Part shown: piece after piece, positions 1 through 11,987 of the stretch
Layout of the letters: each line of letters starts with the position of its first letter
Position numbering within the stretch: the first letter of the stretch is position 1
Source of the DNA: Nitrospira sp.
Lineage (GTDB): Bacteria > Nitrospirota > Nitrospiria > Nitrospirales > Nitrospiraceae
DNA: 59,458 nt
Direction: 5' to 3'
NCBI GenBank assembly: GCA_024331045.1
Contig: JANDJC010000014.1
Coordinates: 1 to 59,458, forward strand
Notes under the pieces: model-generated
Database searches by the model: none
What the model saw: only the letters and a program-made list of their open reading frames with translations
What the model was told of the DNA's origin: nothing
Position numbers and translations under genes: made by a program

Positions 1-1
1 G

Positions 2-1006
2 CTGACTCAATCGTCCGTAGCGGTCGGGCTAACGCTCATGGCCGTGACCGGACCCGGTGACCATCCGGAGATGTTGGCTGCCTTGGCGCTGCTGGTTGCG
101 TTTTTCTCTGCCTCGTTGGATATCGTGTTTGATGCCTATCGGACCGAGACGTTACATTCCCATGAGCGAGGGCTGGGTGCGGCGGTCTGGGTTAATGGGT
201 ATCGAATGGCTTTGTTGGTCGCCGGCGCTGGGGCTCTGATGCTGGCCGATTCTATTGGCTGGCGAGCGATGTATTTGGTCATGGCTGCTCTCATGGCCGC
301 GGGGCTTGCGACGATTATTGTGAGTCCGGAACCCACTCGTGTGGCTGAGCCGCCGCGAAGTCTTGCCGAGGCGGTCGGCGCGCCGGTTAAGGAATTTTTC
401 TCCCGGCCCCATGCGTTGGGATTCTTGGCTGTTGTGGTGTTGTATAAGCTTGGTGATGCGGTGGCCGCGTCGCTCCAGACAGCCTTTTTCATCGGAGGCG
501 TTGGCTTTTCGTCAACGGATGTGGGGATGGTGAAGGGGGTCGGAATCGTCGCCACTCTGATTGGTGCTTTATTCGGGGGTGCGGTGATGACGAGGATGAG
601 TTTGATGACAACTCTCTTGGTCTTTGGGCTGCTGCAAGCCCTTTCAAACTTGGGGTTTGCCCTGGTGGCTTTGATAGGAAAAAATACGGCCCTCCTGACA
701 GCGGCGGTCGTGGTTGAAAATGTGACAGGGGGAATGGGGACCGCAGCGTTCGTGGCACTAATTATGTCGTTGTGCGACCCTCGCTACACGGCGACTCAGT
801 TTGCCTTGTTATCGTCTCTTGAAGCGTTGGGACGGGTCTTCGCCGGTCGGCCGTCCGCCGTTCTCGTAGAAACAATCGGGTGGACGGAGTTCTTTATCGT
901 GACTTTTGTGGTGGCGTTGCCAGGCCTAGTGGTTGTGTGGTTTCTGAGGAGACACCTCGGAATAGAGAAAACCGTTGAGCCAGTGAACCAGTTTCAGGCG
1001 GTGTGA
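2..1006 (+). CDS. AmpG-like MFS permease, 5' end missing
   Basis: The reading frame is open from the first bases of the window, so the true start lies upstream; the first in-frame ATG (38) is internal. The visible 334 residues are highly hydrophobic with about eight membrane segments. The stretch SLDIVFDAYRTETL followed by ERGLGAAVWVNGYR resembles the conserved signature of the AmpG family, inner-membrane permeases that import muropeptides (GlcNAc-anhydro-MurNAc peptides) for cell-wall recycling. A second typical block, VLYKLGDAVAASL, comes later. No ampC- or ampD-like gene is in view, so substrate is inferred from the family only. Family assignment is fairly sure; muropeptide specificity is less sure. 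Confidence 0.75.
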   Translation: MTQSSVAVGLTLMAVTGPGDHPEMLAALALLVAFFSASLDIVFDAYRTETLHSHERGLGAAVWVNGYRMALLVAGAGALMLADSIGWRAMYLVMAALMAAGLATIIVSPEPTRVAEPPRSLAEAVGAPVKEFFSRPHALGFLAVVVLYKLGDAVAASLQTAFFIGGVGFSSTDVGMVKGVGIVATLIGALFGGAVMTRMSLMTTLLVFGLLQALSNLGFALVALIGKNTALLTAAVVVENVTGGMGTAAFVALIMSLCDPRYTATQFALLSSLEALGRVFAGRPSAVLVETIGWTEFFIVTFVVALPGLVVVWFLRRHLGIEKTVEPVNQFQAV

Positions 1007-1014
1007 TCCCCACC

Positions 1015-1046
1015 GTGTGGGATGCTCTGCGTGTGGGATGCTCTGG
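1015..1046. repeat. 16-bp tandem duplication
   Basis: GTGTGGGATGCTCTGC is followed directly by the same 16 bases with only the last base changed. It sits just after the permease stop codon and before the likely start of the next gene. It probably arose by slippage and is one reason to doubt a start codon at 1022 for the downstream gene. Confidence 0.8.
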
Positions 1047-1081
1047 TGGATGGAATGGGGCCAGGTTTTCGCTACGGGACA

Positions 1082-1510
1082 ATGCAGACAAAGATGGGAA
1101 AGCCCGATGAAGGGATGCTGGGATCGAGCGAAAAACAGGATGAGCCCGTGAGGCTTGGGCCATTGATTGCCCTCGTGCTGGTGCTCACAGGAGCGGTATG
1201 GTTAGCTTGGTCGAATCCTTCGACGGACGATTATGTTCAGTTCGTCGGAGCGGAGTTGCAACGGGTGCTCGATCAAACAGGGGATCGCGTTGCCGTACCG
1301 GATCAGCGGTTTCTTCTAGAGATTGTTCGTCCACACAGCAGGCAACTTGTGGAAAGTGTCGTTCGACCGGCGACGACGAGGCATAACTGGGGGCTCTTTA
1401 GTCGATATGAGACCATGGTGGGGGGAAGCAAGGTGGTCGTGCTGGGTATCGGTGGCCGATTTATTCCCCTCACCGGAGTGAAAGAAAGTCTTGAAAAGAT
1501 TAAAGATTAG
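1082..1510 (+). CDS. DUF4359-like single-pass membrane protein
   Basis: A predicted protein of 142 residues with one membrane helix near its N-terminus (LIALVLVLTGAVWLAW) and an extracytoplasmic C-terminal part. The pattern SNPSTDDY, then HNWGLFSRYET, then a glycine-rich LGIGGRFIPL stretch resembles DUF4359 proteins, whose function is unknown. The frame is open back to an ATG at 1022, but the bases there belong to a 16-bp duplication, so the ATG at 1082 is preferred. Neither start has a strong ribosome binding site. It follows the permease by about 75 bp on the same strand and may be cotranscribed. Confidence 0.6.
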   Translation: MQTKMGKPDEGMLGSSEKQDEPVRLGPLIALVLVLTGAVWLAWSNPSTDDYVQFVGAELQRVLDQTGDRVAVPDQRFLLEIVRPHSRQLVESVVRPATTRHNWGLFSRYETMVGGSKVVVLGIGGRFIPLTGVKESLEKIKD

Positions 1511-1598
1511 TGATCGCATGCCCTGAAAACCTGGCGTTGTGCTTCCTAAACGGTAATGTTGTCCCTAGCCAACCAGTCATCCGCTCCCCCCGTACTTT

Positions 1599-1612
1599 AA
1601 AAAAATTTTTTT
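1599..1612. promoter_or_regulatory. A7T7 tract upstream of nrdJ
   Basis: Seven A followed by seven T in an otherwise GC-rich genome, about 150 bp upstream of the nrdJ promoter. Such tracts bend DNA and can bind nucleoid proteins; no clear GC stem precedes it, so it is not a convincing terminator. The rest of 1511-1748 is AT-rich and holds no recognisable gene. Confidence 0.35.
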
Positions 1613-1748
1613 GAGGCATTTATACGCTTCTTACCGTCATCGTCCTCATAATCGCCTCGTGGATAAGTGGTTTTGAGGACAGGTCAAAGTGGCTCTATAA
1701 ACAATAGAGACGACTATCCACAGATTCTCCCCAAATTTCACAGGAATA

Positions 1749-1764
1749 CCACTATATTTAGTGT
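1749..1764. promoter_or_regulatory. NrdR box 1
   Basis: The core CTATATTTAG with flanking GTGT matches the NrdR-box consensus acaCwAtATaTwGtgt at nearly every core position. NrdR is the Zn-ribbon/ATP-cone repressor of ribonucleotide reductase genes in bacteria. The box lies about 180 bp upstream of the class II ribonucleotide reductase gene and directly abuts a TTGACA -35 element. Confidence 0.8.
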
Positions 1765-1792
1765 TGACAAACGCTAACAATAGCTATATGTA
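1764..1792 (+). promoter_or_regulatory. Probable nrdJ promoter
   Basis: A perfect TTGACA (1764-1769) is followed after 17 bp by TATGTA (1787-1792), a moderate -10 element. The -35 abuts NrdR box 1 and the -10 lies inside box 2, so a bound NrdR oligomer would block RNA polymerase. This leaves a leader of about 145 nt before the GTG start; I see no B12 riboswitch in it. Confidence 0.65.
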
Positions 1793-1796
1793 GTCT
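1781..1796. promoter_or_regulatory. NrdR box 2
   Basis: The core CTATATGTAG again fits the NrdR consensus with a single core mismatch. Its core begins exactly 32 bp after that of box 1 (1784 against 1752), about three helical turns. This is the usual arrangement of paired NrdR boxes and places both on the same DNA face. Confidence 0.8.
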
Positions 1797-1943
1797 CTCC
1801 CCAATTGAAAATTATCACCAATGACGCACAATGACACATATGAATCGACACCGATGAAGCCCTTTTTGTTCTAGAAAAAACGGATGAGACAAGGCAGTCA
1901 GAAAGTCATTTCTACACATTTCGTCTCCACAAGGAGGAATGCT

Positions 1944-4900
1944 GTGAGGATTGAACGACGATTCACCCAACGAGGCCGAAGCCCCTATGAAGGGATCACC
2001 TTTGTCAAACGCTCGTCCGAAATTCGCAATCCGGACGGATCCGTCGTATTCAAGCTCGACCATATCGATGTGCCGGAACAGTGGTCACAGTTGGCGGTCG
2101 ATATCCTGGCCCAGAAGTACTTTAGAAAAGCCGGAGTCCCCCAGCGTGATGAACAGGGGCAGGTGCTGAAGGGACCGGATGGGAAACCGGTGTTAGGGGG
2201 AGAGCGTGATGCCCGGCAGGTTTTTGAACGAATGGCTGGTTGTTGGACCTATTGGGGGAAGTCTCACGGCTATTTCACGACTCCTGAGGATGCGGAGGCC
2301 TTTCATGATGAACTCTGTTACATGTTGGCTCGGCAAATGGCGGCTCCCAACTCACCCCAGTGGTTCAATACGGGGCTCCATTATGCCTATGGGTTAACGG
2401 GTCCCGCTCAAGGACACTATTACGTTGATCCCGTTACCCGCGAAGTTGTGAAAGCAACCAATGCCTTTGAACATCCCCAACCGCACGCCTGTTTCATTCA
2501 GTCGATCGAGGATGATCTAGTCAATGAAAACGGGATTATGGATCTCTGGGTTCGTGAGGCAAGGCTGTTTAAGTATGGTTCCGGGACCGGAACCAACTTC
2601 TCCAAATTGCGGGGGGAGGGAGAAGGGCTGTCTGGGGGTGGCAAATCGTCCGGTTTGATGTCTTTTTTGAAGATCGGAGACCGGGCGGCTGGGGCGATCA
2701 AATCGGGGGGAACGACCAGGCGCGCCGCCAAGATGGTGTGTTTGGACCTGGATCATCCAGATGTCGAGGAGTTCATTGACTGGAAGGTGATCGAGGAGCA
2801 GAAAGTGGCGGCGATGGTGACCGGCTCGAAAATTTGCGCGCAGCGGCTCAACAGCGTGCTCAAGGCCTGTCACGTCGCCGATGGCAAGGGCGGTATCACA
2901 CTAGACTTGGATCCCAAGACCAACCAGGTGTTGCGGGAGGCTCTGGCTCAGGCCCGCCGGGACATGGTGCCGGAGGCCTATATCCAGCGAATGTTTGCTT
3001 ACGCGAAACAGGGATACACCCACTTCGTCTTTCATGAATATGACACCAATTGGGACGGCAAGGCCTATCAAACTGTCTCGGGGCAGAACTCGAACAACAG
3101 CGTCAGAATTCCCAATGAGTTTTTCGCTGCCTTGGACGCCGACGGGGATTGGCATTTGCGGCGCCGGACCGATGGCAAAATTTGTAAGACTCTCAAGGCC
3201 CGCGATCTGTGGGATCGGATCGCCTGGGCGGCTTGGGTGTGCGCGGATCCGGGGACTCAATATGACACCACGATCAACGAATGGCATACCTGTCCGGAAG
3301 ATGGCCGTATCAATGCCTCTAATCCCTGCTCGGAATATATGTTCTTGGACGACACGGCTTGTAACCTGGCCTCGCTGAATCTCGCGGCGTTCTATAGCCC
3401 CGATGGGCGGTTCGAATTAGAAAACTTTCGACATGCTGTGCGGTTATGGACCATTGTGTTGGAAATCAGCGTGTTGATGGCGTCGTTTCCCAGTCGGTCG
3501 ATCGCGGAGAAGAGCTATCGGTTTCGAACGCTCGGTCTGGGGTATGCCAATTTGGGAACGGTGTTGATGCGGCAGGGGATTCCGTATGATTCCCCCAAGG
3601 GCCGTGCAATCTGTGCAGCCATCACAGCCATCATGACGGGCGAGGCCTATGGCACGTCCGCGGAGATGGCGGCGGAATTAGGGCCCTTCCCCGGCTACGA
3701 AAAGAACCGCGAGCACATGTTGCGGGTGATCCGCAATCACCGCCGGGCCGCCTACAATGCCCCGCGCGAGGAATATGAGGGCCTGACGATCAAACCGACG
3801 GGGATTCAACCGGAGAATTGCCCGCCCGATCTGCTAATCGCCGCTAGACGGTCATGGGACCGGGCGCTCGAGCTGGGGACGGCCTACGGCTATCGCAACG
3901 CACAGGTAACGGTCATTGCTCCGACCGGCACGATCGGGTTGGTCATGGATTGCGACACGACCGGCATCGAGCCGGACTTTGCCCTGGTGAAGTTTAAAAA
4001 ATTGGCCGGTGGCGGATATTTCAAAATCATCAATCAAAGCCTGCCGGTGGCGTTGGCGACCCTGGGCTACACCGAGCAGCAAATCCAGGACATCGTGCGC
4101 TACTGTGTCGGGGCGCAGACCCTGAAACAGGCGCCCTTTATTAATCATGACTCGCTGCGAGCCAAAGGGTTTGACGATGAGGCGCTGGCCCGCATTGAAA
4201 GTAATCTGGCGCAGGCGTTTGACATCCAGTTCGTCTTCAACAAATTCATTCTTGGTGAGTCCTTTTGCATCGAGAAATTAGGGTTCAGCAAGGCTCAACT
4301 GGATAGTCCCTCCTTCAACATGCTCAAGGCGCTCGGCTTTACGCAGGAAGAAATCGCTGCAGCGAACGATTATTGTTGCGGCACCATGACGGTTGAAGGG
4401 GCGCCGCATCTCAAGCCTGAGCACCTCCCGGTCTTTGACTGCGCCAACCGTTGCGGTCGTATCGGGCGTCGCTCCATTGCCGTGGAGGCCCATATTCGCA
4501 TGATGGCCGCAGCACAGCCGTTCATCAGTGGCGCAATCAGCAAGACGATCAACATGCCGCATGACGCCACAGTGGAAGACGTCAAACATGCCTATCGACT
4601 GGCCTGGGAAAGTATGCTCAAGGCGGTGGCGATCTATCGGGACGGGTCAAAGTTGAGCCAGCCGTTGAGCGCCTCTTCGGAGATCGGGAAGGCGGCTGAG
4701 GCCGAAGGCTCCATCGAATCGGTTGCCGAGAAAGCGGCCGAACGGGTAGTGGTACGATATCTGGCCAAGCGGCGGCCGTTGCCGAGCCGGCGGAACGGTT
4801 ATACGCAGAAGGCGATTATTGGAGGACACAAACTCTATCTTCGGACCGGTGAGTACGAGGATGGAACGTTGGGCGAAATTTTTCTCGATATGCACAAGGA

Positions 4901-5471
4901 GGGGGCGGCGTTCCGAAGCCTGATGAACTGTTTTGCCATTGCCATCTCTTTGGGGTTGCAACATGGCGTGCCGCTTGAGGAATTCGTCGATGCATTTGTC
5001 TTTACCAGGTTCGAGCCCAACGGGCCGGTCAAGCTGAATGACCGCATCAAAATGTCGACCTCGATCATCGACTACATTTTCCGGGAGCTGGCGATCACGT
5101 ATCTGGATCGCTACGACCTGGCGCAGGTCAAGGAAGAAGATCTGCGGATGGATTCCATGAAAAAAGACGACATGGATCCCGAGTGTGTGGAAGAGGAAGC
5201 GGATCTCAAGACCTTGGCTACCTCCGCGCTTCTCACGGAGCATCTGCCCGTTCGTCGGAACGGGGGGAGAAGCAGAAGTCATGACAATGGGCACAACGTG
5301 GCCAGGCAGGTTGAAATCAAGCGCGAGACCCTGACCTTCACGGAGGTGCAGAGCGCCAAGGTGAAGGGATATGAGGGAGACCCCTGTCCTGAGTGCAAAC
5401 AGTTCACGATGGTGCGCAATGGCACCTGCCTGAAATGCGTCAGTTGCGGTGCCACGAGCGGCTGCTCGTGA
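1944..5471 (+). CDS. nrdJ: Adenosylcobalamin-dependent ribonucleotide reductase (class II)
   Basis: Reduces ribonucleotides to deoxyribonucleotides using a radical made from adenosylcobalamin, so it works with or without oxygen. The 1175-residue product has the [25 protein letters not shown] active-site block near residue 460, then [19 protein letters not shown], and a C-terminal TSCPD-type domain ([15 protein letters not shown]). It ends in a cysteine-rich tail ([20 protein letters not shown]) that probably relays electrons and/or binds zinc. The GTG at 1944 is chosen over an in-frame ATG at 1884 because AAGGAGG (1931-1937) lies six bases before it and homologues begin near RIERRFT. Two NrdR boxes overlap the promoter. 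No other reductase gene is in the window. Confidence 0.95.
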   Translation: MRIERRFTQRGRSPYEGITFVKRSSEIRNPDGSVVFKLDHIDVPEQWSQLAVDILAQKYFRKAGVPQRDEQGQVLKGPDGKPVLGGERDARQVFERMAGCWTYWGKSHGYFTTPEDAEAFHDELCYMLARQMAAPNSPQWFNTGLHYAYGLTGPAQGHYYVDPVTREVVKATNAFEHPQPHACFIQSIEDDLVNENGIMDLWVREARLFKYGSGTGTNFSKLRGEGEGLSGGGKSSGLMSFLKIGDRAAGAIKSGGTTRRAAKMVCLDLDHPDVEEFIDWKVIEEQKVAAMVTGSKICAQRLNSVLKACHVADGKGGITLDLDPKTNQVLREALAQARRDMVPEAYIQRMFAYAKQGYTHFVFHEYDTNWDGKAYQTVSGQNSNNSVRIPNEFFAALDADGDWHLRRRTDGKICKTLKARDLWDRIAWAAWVCADPGTQYDTTINEWHTCPEDGRINASNPCSEYMFLDDTACNLASLNLAAFYSPDGRFELENFRHAVRLWTIVLEISVLMASFPSRSIAEKSYRFRTLGLGYANLGTVLMRQGIPYDSPKGRAICAAITAIMTGEAYGTSAEMAAELGPFPGYEKNREHMLRVIRNHRRAAYNAPREEYEGLTIKPTGIQPENCPPDLLIAARRSWDRALELGTAYGYRNAQVTVIAPTGTIGLVMDCDTTGIEPDFALVKFKKLAGGGYFKIINQSLPVALATLGYTEQQIQDIVRYCVGAQTLKQAPFINHDSLRAKGFDDEALARIESNLAQAFDIQFVFNKFILGESFCIEKLGFSKAQLDSPSFNMLKALGFTQEEIAAANDYCCGTMTVEGAPHLKPEHLPVFDCANRCGRIGRRSIAVEAHIRMMAAAQPFISGAISKTINMPHDATVEDVKHAYRLAWESMLKAVAIYRDGSKLSQPLSASSEIGKAAEAEGSIESVAEKAAERVVVRYLAKRRPLPSRRNGYTQKAIIGGHKLYLRTGEYEDGTLGEIFLDMHKEGAAFRSLMNCFAIAISLGLQHGVPLEEFVDAFVFTRFEPNGPVKLNDRIKMSTSIIDYIFRELAITYLDRYDLAQVKEEDLRMDSMKKDDMDPECVEEEADLKTLATSALLTEHLPVRRNGGRSRSHDNGHNVARQVEIKRETLTFTEVQSAKVKGYEGDPCPECKQFTMVRNGTCLKCVSCGATSGCS

Positions 5472-5493
5472 TGGAGAAGGCTCTCCACTCGTT

Positions 5494-5515
5494 CGAACGC
5501 TCTCGGGTTCGTTTT
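5494..5515 (+). terminator. Possible weak terminator after nrdJ
   Basis: CGAAC and GTTCG (5494-5498, 5507-5511) form a 5-bp stem with an 8-base loop, followed by TTTT. It lies 22 bp past the nrdJ stop. The stem is short, so this is tentative. Confidence 0.3.
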
Positions 5516-6194
5516 GAGCTTCACAGTGCCCCCGCCGTAGTGTCTCCCACGCCGTGGATGGCATTTCGCCGTCGGCGGGAGAAGCGTGGGCGAGAGAAAG
5601 AGAATTGAACGGGGAGAATGGAACGGGGAGACCGTCTACTTATTGTGGCATGCGGTTAAAGAATCTGTTCGAGAAGTGGGGGCACGATCCTCCAGTTGTC
5701 AGACATTTTGGCAGAGGCCCGGAAATATCACATGCCGTATCAGCCCCTGATCCGGTGGCTGCTCGATGCTGAGGCGGAGTATCATTCGTGCCCTTTCACG
5801 TCACGGTCAGCCCGGATGCGAGGGAAACTGGCTCGCCGGTTGGCTCTGCGTTAGGCTTTGCGAGAAGGAGAGCCGTTCTCGTTGTTTCTATTCTCTATGG
5901 CCTTCGACGTCTTGTTCTATCGTGGGTTTGATCCTGTGCAATAACAAAGTGGAAAGCCTTACCGACTCTGGCTTCTTCTGTAGATCAGTCTATCCGTTTC
6001 CGCTTCGTTCACGACGGCCGGTATTCCACATTGTGTTTGCATGAGCTGCCTCGCTCGATCATTCTACCGTGGCCTTCCTGCATTTCTGGTGGGGGCCATA
6101 CGAGTTTTGGCCTCGTGAGCGACCACCTTCGACTCATTTGGGAGCCGCGGGGAGAGGGGCCGATACTGTCGTTCGCGTTGACAGGATGATGCTC

Positions 6195-6210
6195 CATCTA
6201 TATATAGATG
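6195..6210. promoter_or_regulatory. Perfect 16-bp palindrome with NrdR-like core
   Basis: CATCTATATATAGATG is a perfect inverted repeat, and GCT/AGC arms extend it with one bulged base. Its core CTATATATAG equals the NrdR-box core consensus. Unlike the nrdJ sites there is no partner box 31-32 bp away, so its role is open: it may be an operator for the ACT gene 185 bp downstream or chance. Confidence 0.4.
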
Positions 6211-6394
6211 AGCATTCCTCATGCTGAACGGGTGCCGTGCTGCCAGCAAGGTAGCGAGGTGATGTTTCCCGCTGGATGGTGAGGGGCGAGACGCGAGCGA
6301 GATGCACGTGTTAGCGTCTGAAATTGGATGGTCAAACCTAGACCGTTGGTGAGAGAGCAGAAATCGTCCAAACTTCAATACGGAGTTGCGGGGT

Positions 6395-6805
6395 ATGCCT
6401 ACCACTACGCAATTTGTCGTCAGCAGTCTCAGTAAACCCGGTGTGTTGGCGAAGGTGGCATCGGTGCTAGGGGAAGCCGGAGTCAACATCAAGGCGTTTT
6501 CCGCTCCCGAGGTGACCGGCAGGGGCAAACTCCGTCTGTTGGTCGCCGACGTCGAAGGAGCTCGGGCCGCGCTTAAGGCAGCAAAGATCAGGTTTGCCGA
6601 AGAGACGGCGCTGTTGCTCAGCCTTGAGAATAAACCGGGGGCGCTCAAAGAAGTGGCTGATCTGTTGAACAAACATCGCATCAACATCAAATGCGGATAC
6701 TGCACGCCGTCCAGGGAAGGAAAACGGGCTATCGTGGTCCTGACTGTTTCCAACACCAACAAAGCGTTGACGGTCCTTCGCAACCAATCCCTTGATGAGT
6801 TTTGA
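6395..6805 (+). CDS. Tandem ACT-domain protein
   Basis: A 136-residue cytoplasmic protein made almost only of two ACT folds, roughly residues 5-65 (FVVSSLSKPGVLAKVASVLGE, then VNIKAF) and 70-130 (LLLSLENKPGALKEVADLLN, then INIKCGY). ACT domains bind small molecules, most often amino acids, and stand-alone tandem forms are usually regulatory. No catalytic domain is attached. The ATG at 6395 is preferred over TTG at 6386 because CGGAG (6381-6385) is well placed for it. The rlpA gene begins 3 bp after the stop, so the two are likely cotranscribed although no functional link is known. Confidence 0.8.
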   Translation: MPTTTQFVVSSLSKPGVLAKVASVLGEAGVNIKAFSAPEVTGRGKLRLLVADVEGARAALKAAKIRFAEETALLLSLENKPGALKEVADLLNKHRINIKCGYCTPSREGKRAIVVLTVSNTNKALTVLRNQSLDEF

Positions 6806-6808
6806 CCT

Positions 6809-7501
6809 ATGCGGCCTCAGCCGCTTGCGCACCTTGCCTCCGGAGCGGCCGTCGCGGCTATGCTGGTGGGAGGGCTTGCGCTTTCTGGATGTCGATCGTC
6901 ACCGTCCCAGGTTTACCCTCCTGACTATCCCATCGGCTATGTGCAGCGGGGCATGGCCTCGTGGTATGGGCCGGGCTTTCACGGGAACAAGACCGCCAAT
7001 GGCGAGCGGTATGACATGCACCAGTTGACCGCCGCCCATCGCACATTGCCTCTGGGGTCTATCGCCGTTGTTCGTTCCGTAACATCGGGACGTCAGGTGA
7101 CGGTCAGGATTAATGACCGAGGCCCTTTTGTAAAGGGACGGGTGTTGGACTTGTCACTGGCTGGGGCCAGAGCTATCGGGATGATTGGGAAGGGAACGGA
7201 CGAAATTGAATTGCGGGTGATCGGTTATGCTCCCAGACCGGGGGGAGTGGGAGTGCTCAGGGTGCAGATCGGTGCCTTCGCTAGCCTAGAGAATGCCAGG
7301 GCCCTACTGGCTCGGGCCGAGTCGGAATTTCCAGGAGGACGAATCATGGGAGTGAATTTGCCGGAGGGGCGTCGATATCGGGTGCAAGTGGGGCAATTTC
7401 TCACGGAAACCCAGGCGATGGCTGCCTCTGCACGCCTTGATCGCATGCTGAACGTTGAATCGTTCGTGGTGCGTGACGATGAAGGAAATCAACGGGATTG
7501 A
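6809..7501 (+). CDS. rlpA: RlpA-like septal lipoprotein with SPOR domain
   Basis: RlpA proteins are outer-membrane lipoproteins at the division site that cleave or bind glycan strands lacking stem peptides. The 230-residue product has a lipoprotein signal ending in LSGC (Cys near 29). A double-psi beta-barrel follows at about 50-135, with MASWYGPGFHGNKTANGE, the LTAAHRTLPLG block and RINDRGPF. A C-terminal SPOR domain (about 148-225, starting LRVQIGAFASLENAR) would target denuded peptidoglycan at septa. Domain order is canonical. It lies 3 bp behind the tandem-ACT gene. Confidence 0.9.
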   Translation: MRPQPLAHLASGAAVAAMLVGGLALSGCRSSPSQVYPPDYPIGYVQRGMASWYGPGFHGNKTANGERYDMHQLTAAHRTLPLGSIAVVRSVTSGRQVTVRINDRGPFVKGRVLDLSLAGARAIGMIGKGTDEIELRVIGYAPRPGGVGVLRVQIGAFASLENARALLARAESEFPGGRIMGVNLPEGRRYRVQVGQFLTETQAMAASARLDRMLNVESFVVRDDEGNQRD

Positions 7502-7509
7502 GCATTGCA

Positions 7510-7541
7510 ACAAATTGATTTATTTAGTTTTTTTAATCAAT
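7510..7541 (+). terminator. Possible AT-rich hairpin after rlpA
   Basis: ATTGATT and AATCAAT can pair around a loop containing a run of T, just past the rlpA stop. The stem is AT-only and short, so termination is a weak inference. Confidence 0.25.
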
Positions 7542-7720
7542 CTCTTGCCTCCACCCCGCCCCTGTGGTAGATGTATCGGTGCCAAGGAAATAGAAAAATT
7601 CCTAGGAGAATTCCCAATATGATAACTCAATCCTATCTTTTCTATCTTTGCCCCAACACACGCCCCATTGGTCGATCGCCCGTTTCTCTTGAGCGTCCCT
7701 AACGCCACGAACAGATAACA

Positions 7721-11091
<3,371 letters not shown>

Positions 11092-11296
11092 TCACAGGGT
11101 TGAGCAGACGGTCAAACGCTTGGGTCAAGTTCTTGCGCGTTCTTCGCGTTCTTGAAGGAAGGATGGGCACTTTGACTTTCGCGGCGCCGGCCTCTATCCT
11201 GTAGCTTTCATCGCAGACGCGCTCCTACAGGCCTGCCGACTGGTGGAGGAATGGGCAGGAGAGGTTCCAGGGGTGAACGCTGCGGAGGGGGTGGGT

Positions 11297-11974
11297 ATGG
11301 CAAAAGAGGTGGTGACGGTCAAGAGGGGCAATTGGCGATGGGCGTATGGAACTGTTCAGGCGGGGGTGCTGGCGATCTCCAGCCTGCTGCTCAGCGGCTG
11401 TGTTGTACTGGAGGAAAAGTATGAGGCGGAAAAGGCGCGGAGTTTGAATTTCCAGCGGCTGCTGGCTCAAGAAGAACGGCGAGCCGCGGAATTGGAACGC
11501 GAAGTCAAACGGACCAAGCGGGAATTGATAGAGTTCGAGGCTCGCAATCGGGAATTGCTCGCGCAGGTTCAGACTCTTCGAGAACAGATGGCGCGGCTGC
11601 AAGAGGAAGCCGAAGCCGTCAAAGAGGCCGCGCTGCTTGAACGAAAGGCTCTGGAGGAGCTGCGCAAGGGTGGCGGTCAAGCCACCGCCAAGGCCAAGAA
11701 GGGTGATCCTCCGGCAGAACCTCTCCCGTCGGATGATGAGGGGCAGAAAAGCGTGGCCAAGGCGGCGTCGAAGGCGGCGAAAGGAGGGGGCCTCTCCCAG
11801 GAGTCCCTCCCCCTCGCGAAGTCGGGCACAATCATCCATGTGGTGAGGCCGGGAGAGACCCTGTTCCGCCTCAGCCGGCGGTACGGCGTCGAAACCGAGA
11901 AATTGAAAGCGATGAACAAGTTGACCGACGACATCATTGAGGTGGGCCAACGGTTGGTGATCGCAGTTGAGTAA
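11297..11974 (+). CDS. Coiled-coil lipoprotein with C-terminal LysM domain
   Basis: A 225-residue envelope protein. A lipoprotein signal ends at LLLSGC. A long charged coiled coil (about residues 45-130, rich in E, R, K and L) and a low-complexity linker follow, then a LysM domain at the end (HVVRPGETLFRLSRRYGV, then MNKLTDDIIEVGQRL) expected to bind peptidoglycan. It probably tethers the outer membrane to the wall, or scaffolds wall enzymes. The ATG at 11297 follows GGAGGGG with good spacing, better than the GTG at 11243. It stops 13 bp before trpE and heads the trp gene run, which is unusual for an envelope gene. Confidence 0.8.
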   Translation: MAKEVVTVKRGNWRWAYGTVQAGVLAISSLLLSGCVVLEEKYEAEKARSLNFQRLLAQEERRAAELEREVKRTKRELIEFEARNRELLAQVQTLREQMARLQEEAEAVKEAALLERKALEELRKGGGQATAKAKKGDPPAEPLPSDDEGQKSVAKAASKAAKGGGLSQESLPLAKSGTIIHVVRPGETLFRLSRRYGVETEKLKAMNKLTDDIIEVGQRLVIAVE

Positions 11975-11987
11975 CCACACGAGGCGT

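Larger units (their letters stand above)
5472..6394. other. Long intergenic region after nrdJ
   Basis: About 920 bp with no convincing gene. Stop-free stretches are short and unlike the neighbours. One frame (5702-5854) reads LAEARKYHMPYQPLIRWLL, reminiscent of the end of a ribbon-helix-helix antitoxin, but it has no start codon and a stop just upstream, so it may be a relic. A 16-bp perfect palindrome sits at 6195-6210. No tRNA or riboswitch was recognised. Confidence 0.5.

Noticed and set aside
1793..1943. Cobalamin riboswitch in the nrdJ leader
   Set aside because: The leader is only about 150 nt and shows no B12-box-like element; the NrdR boxes explain control better.
4647..5564. Minus-strand open frame of 305 codons
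   Set aside because: It lies antisense to the conserved C-terminal part of nrdJ and has no family resemblance; a GC-rich shadow frame.
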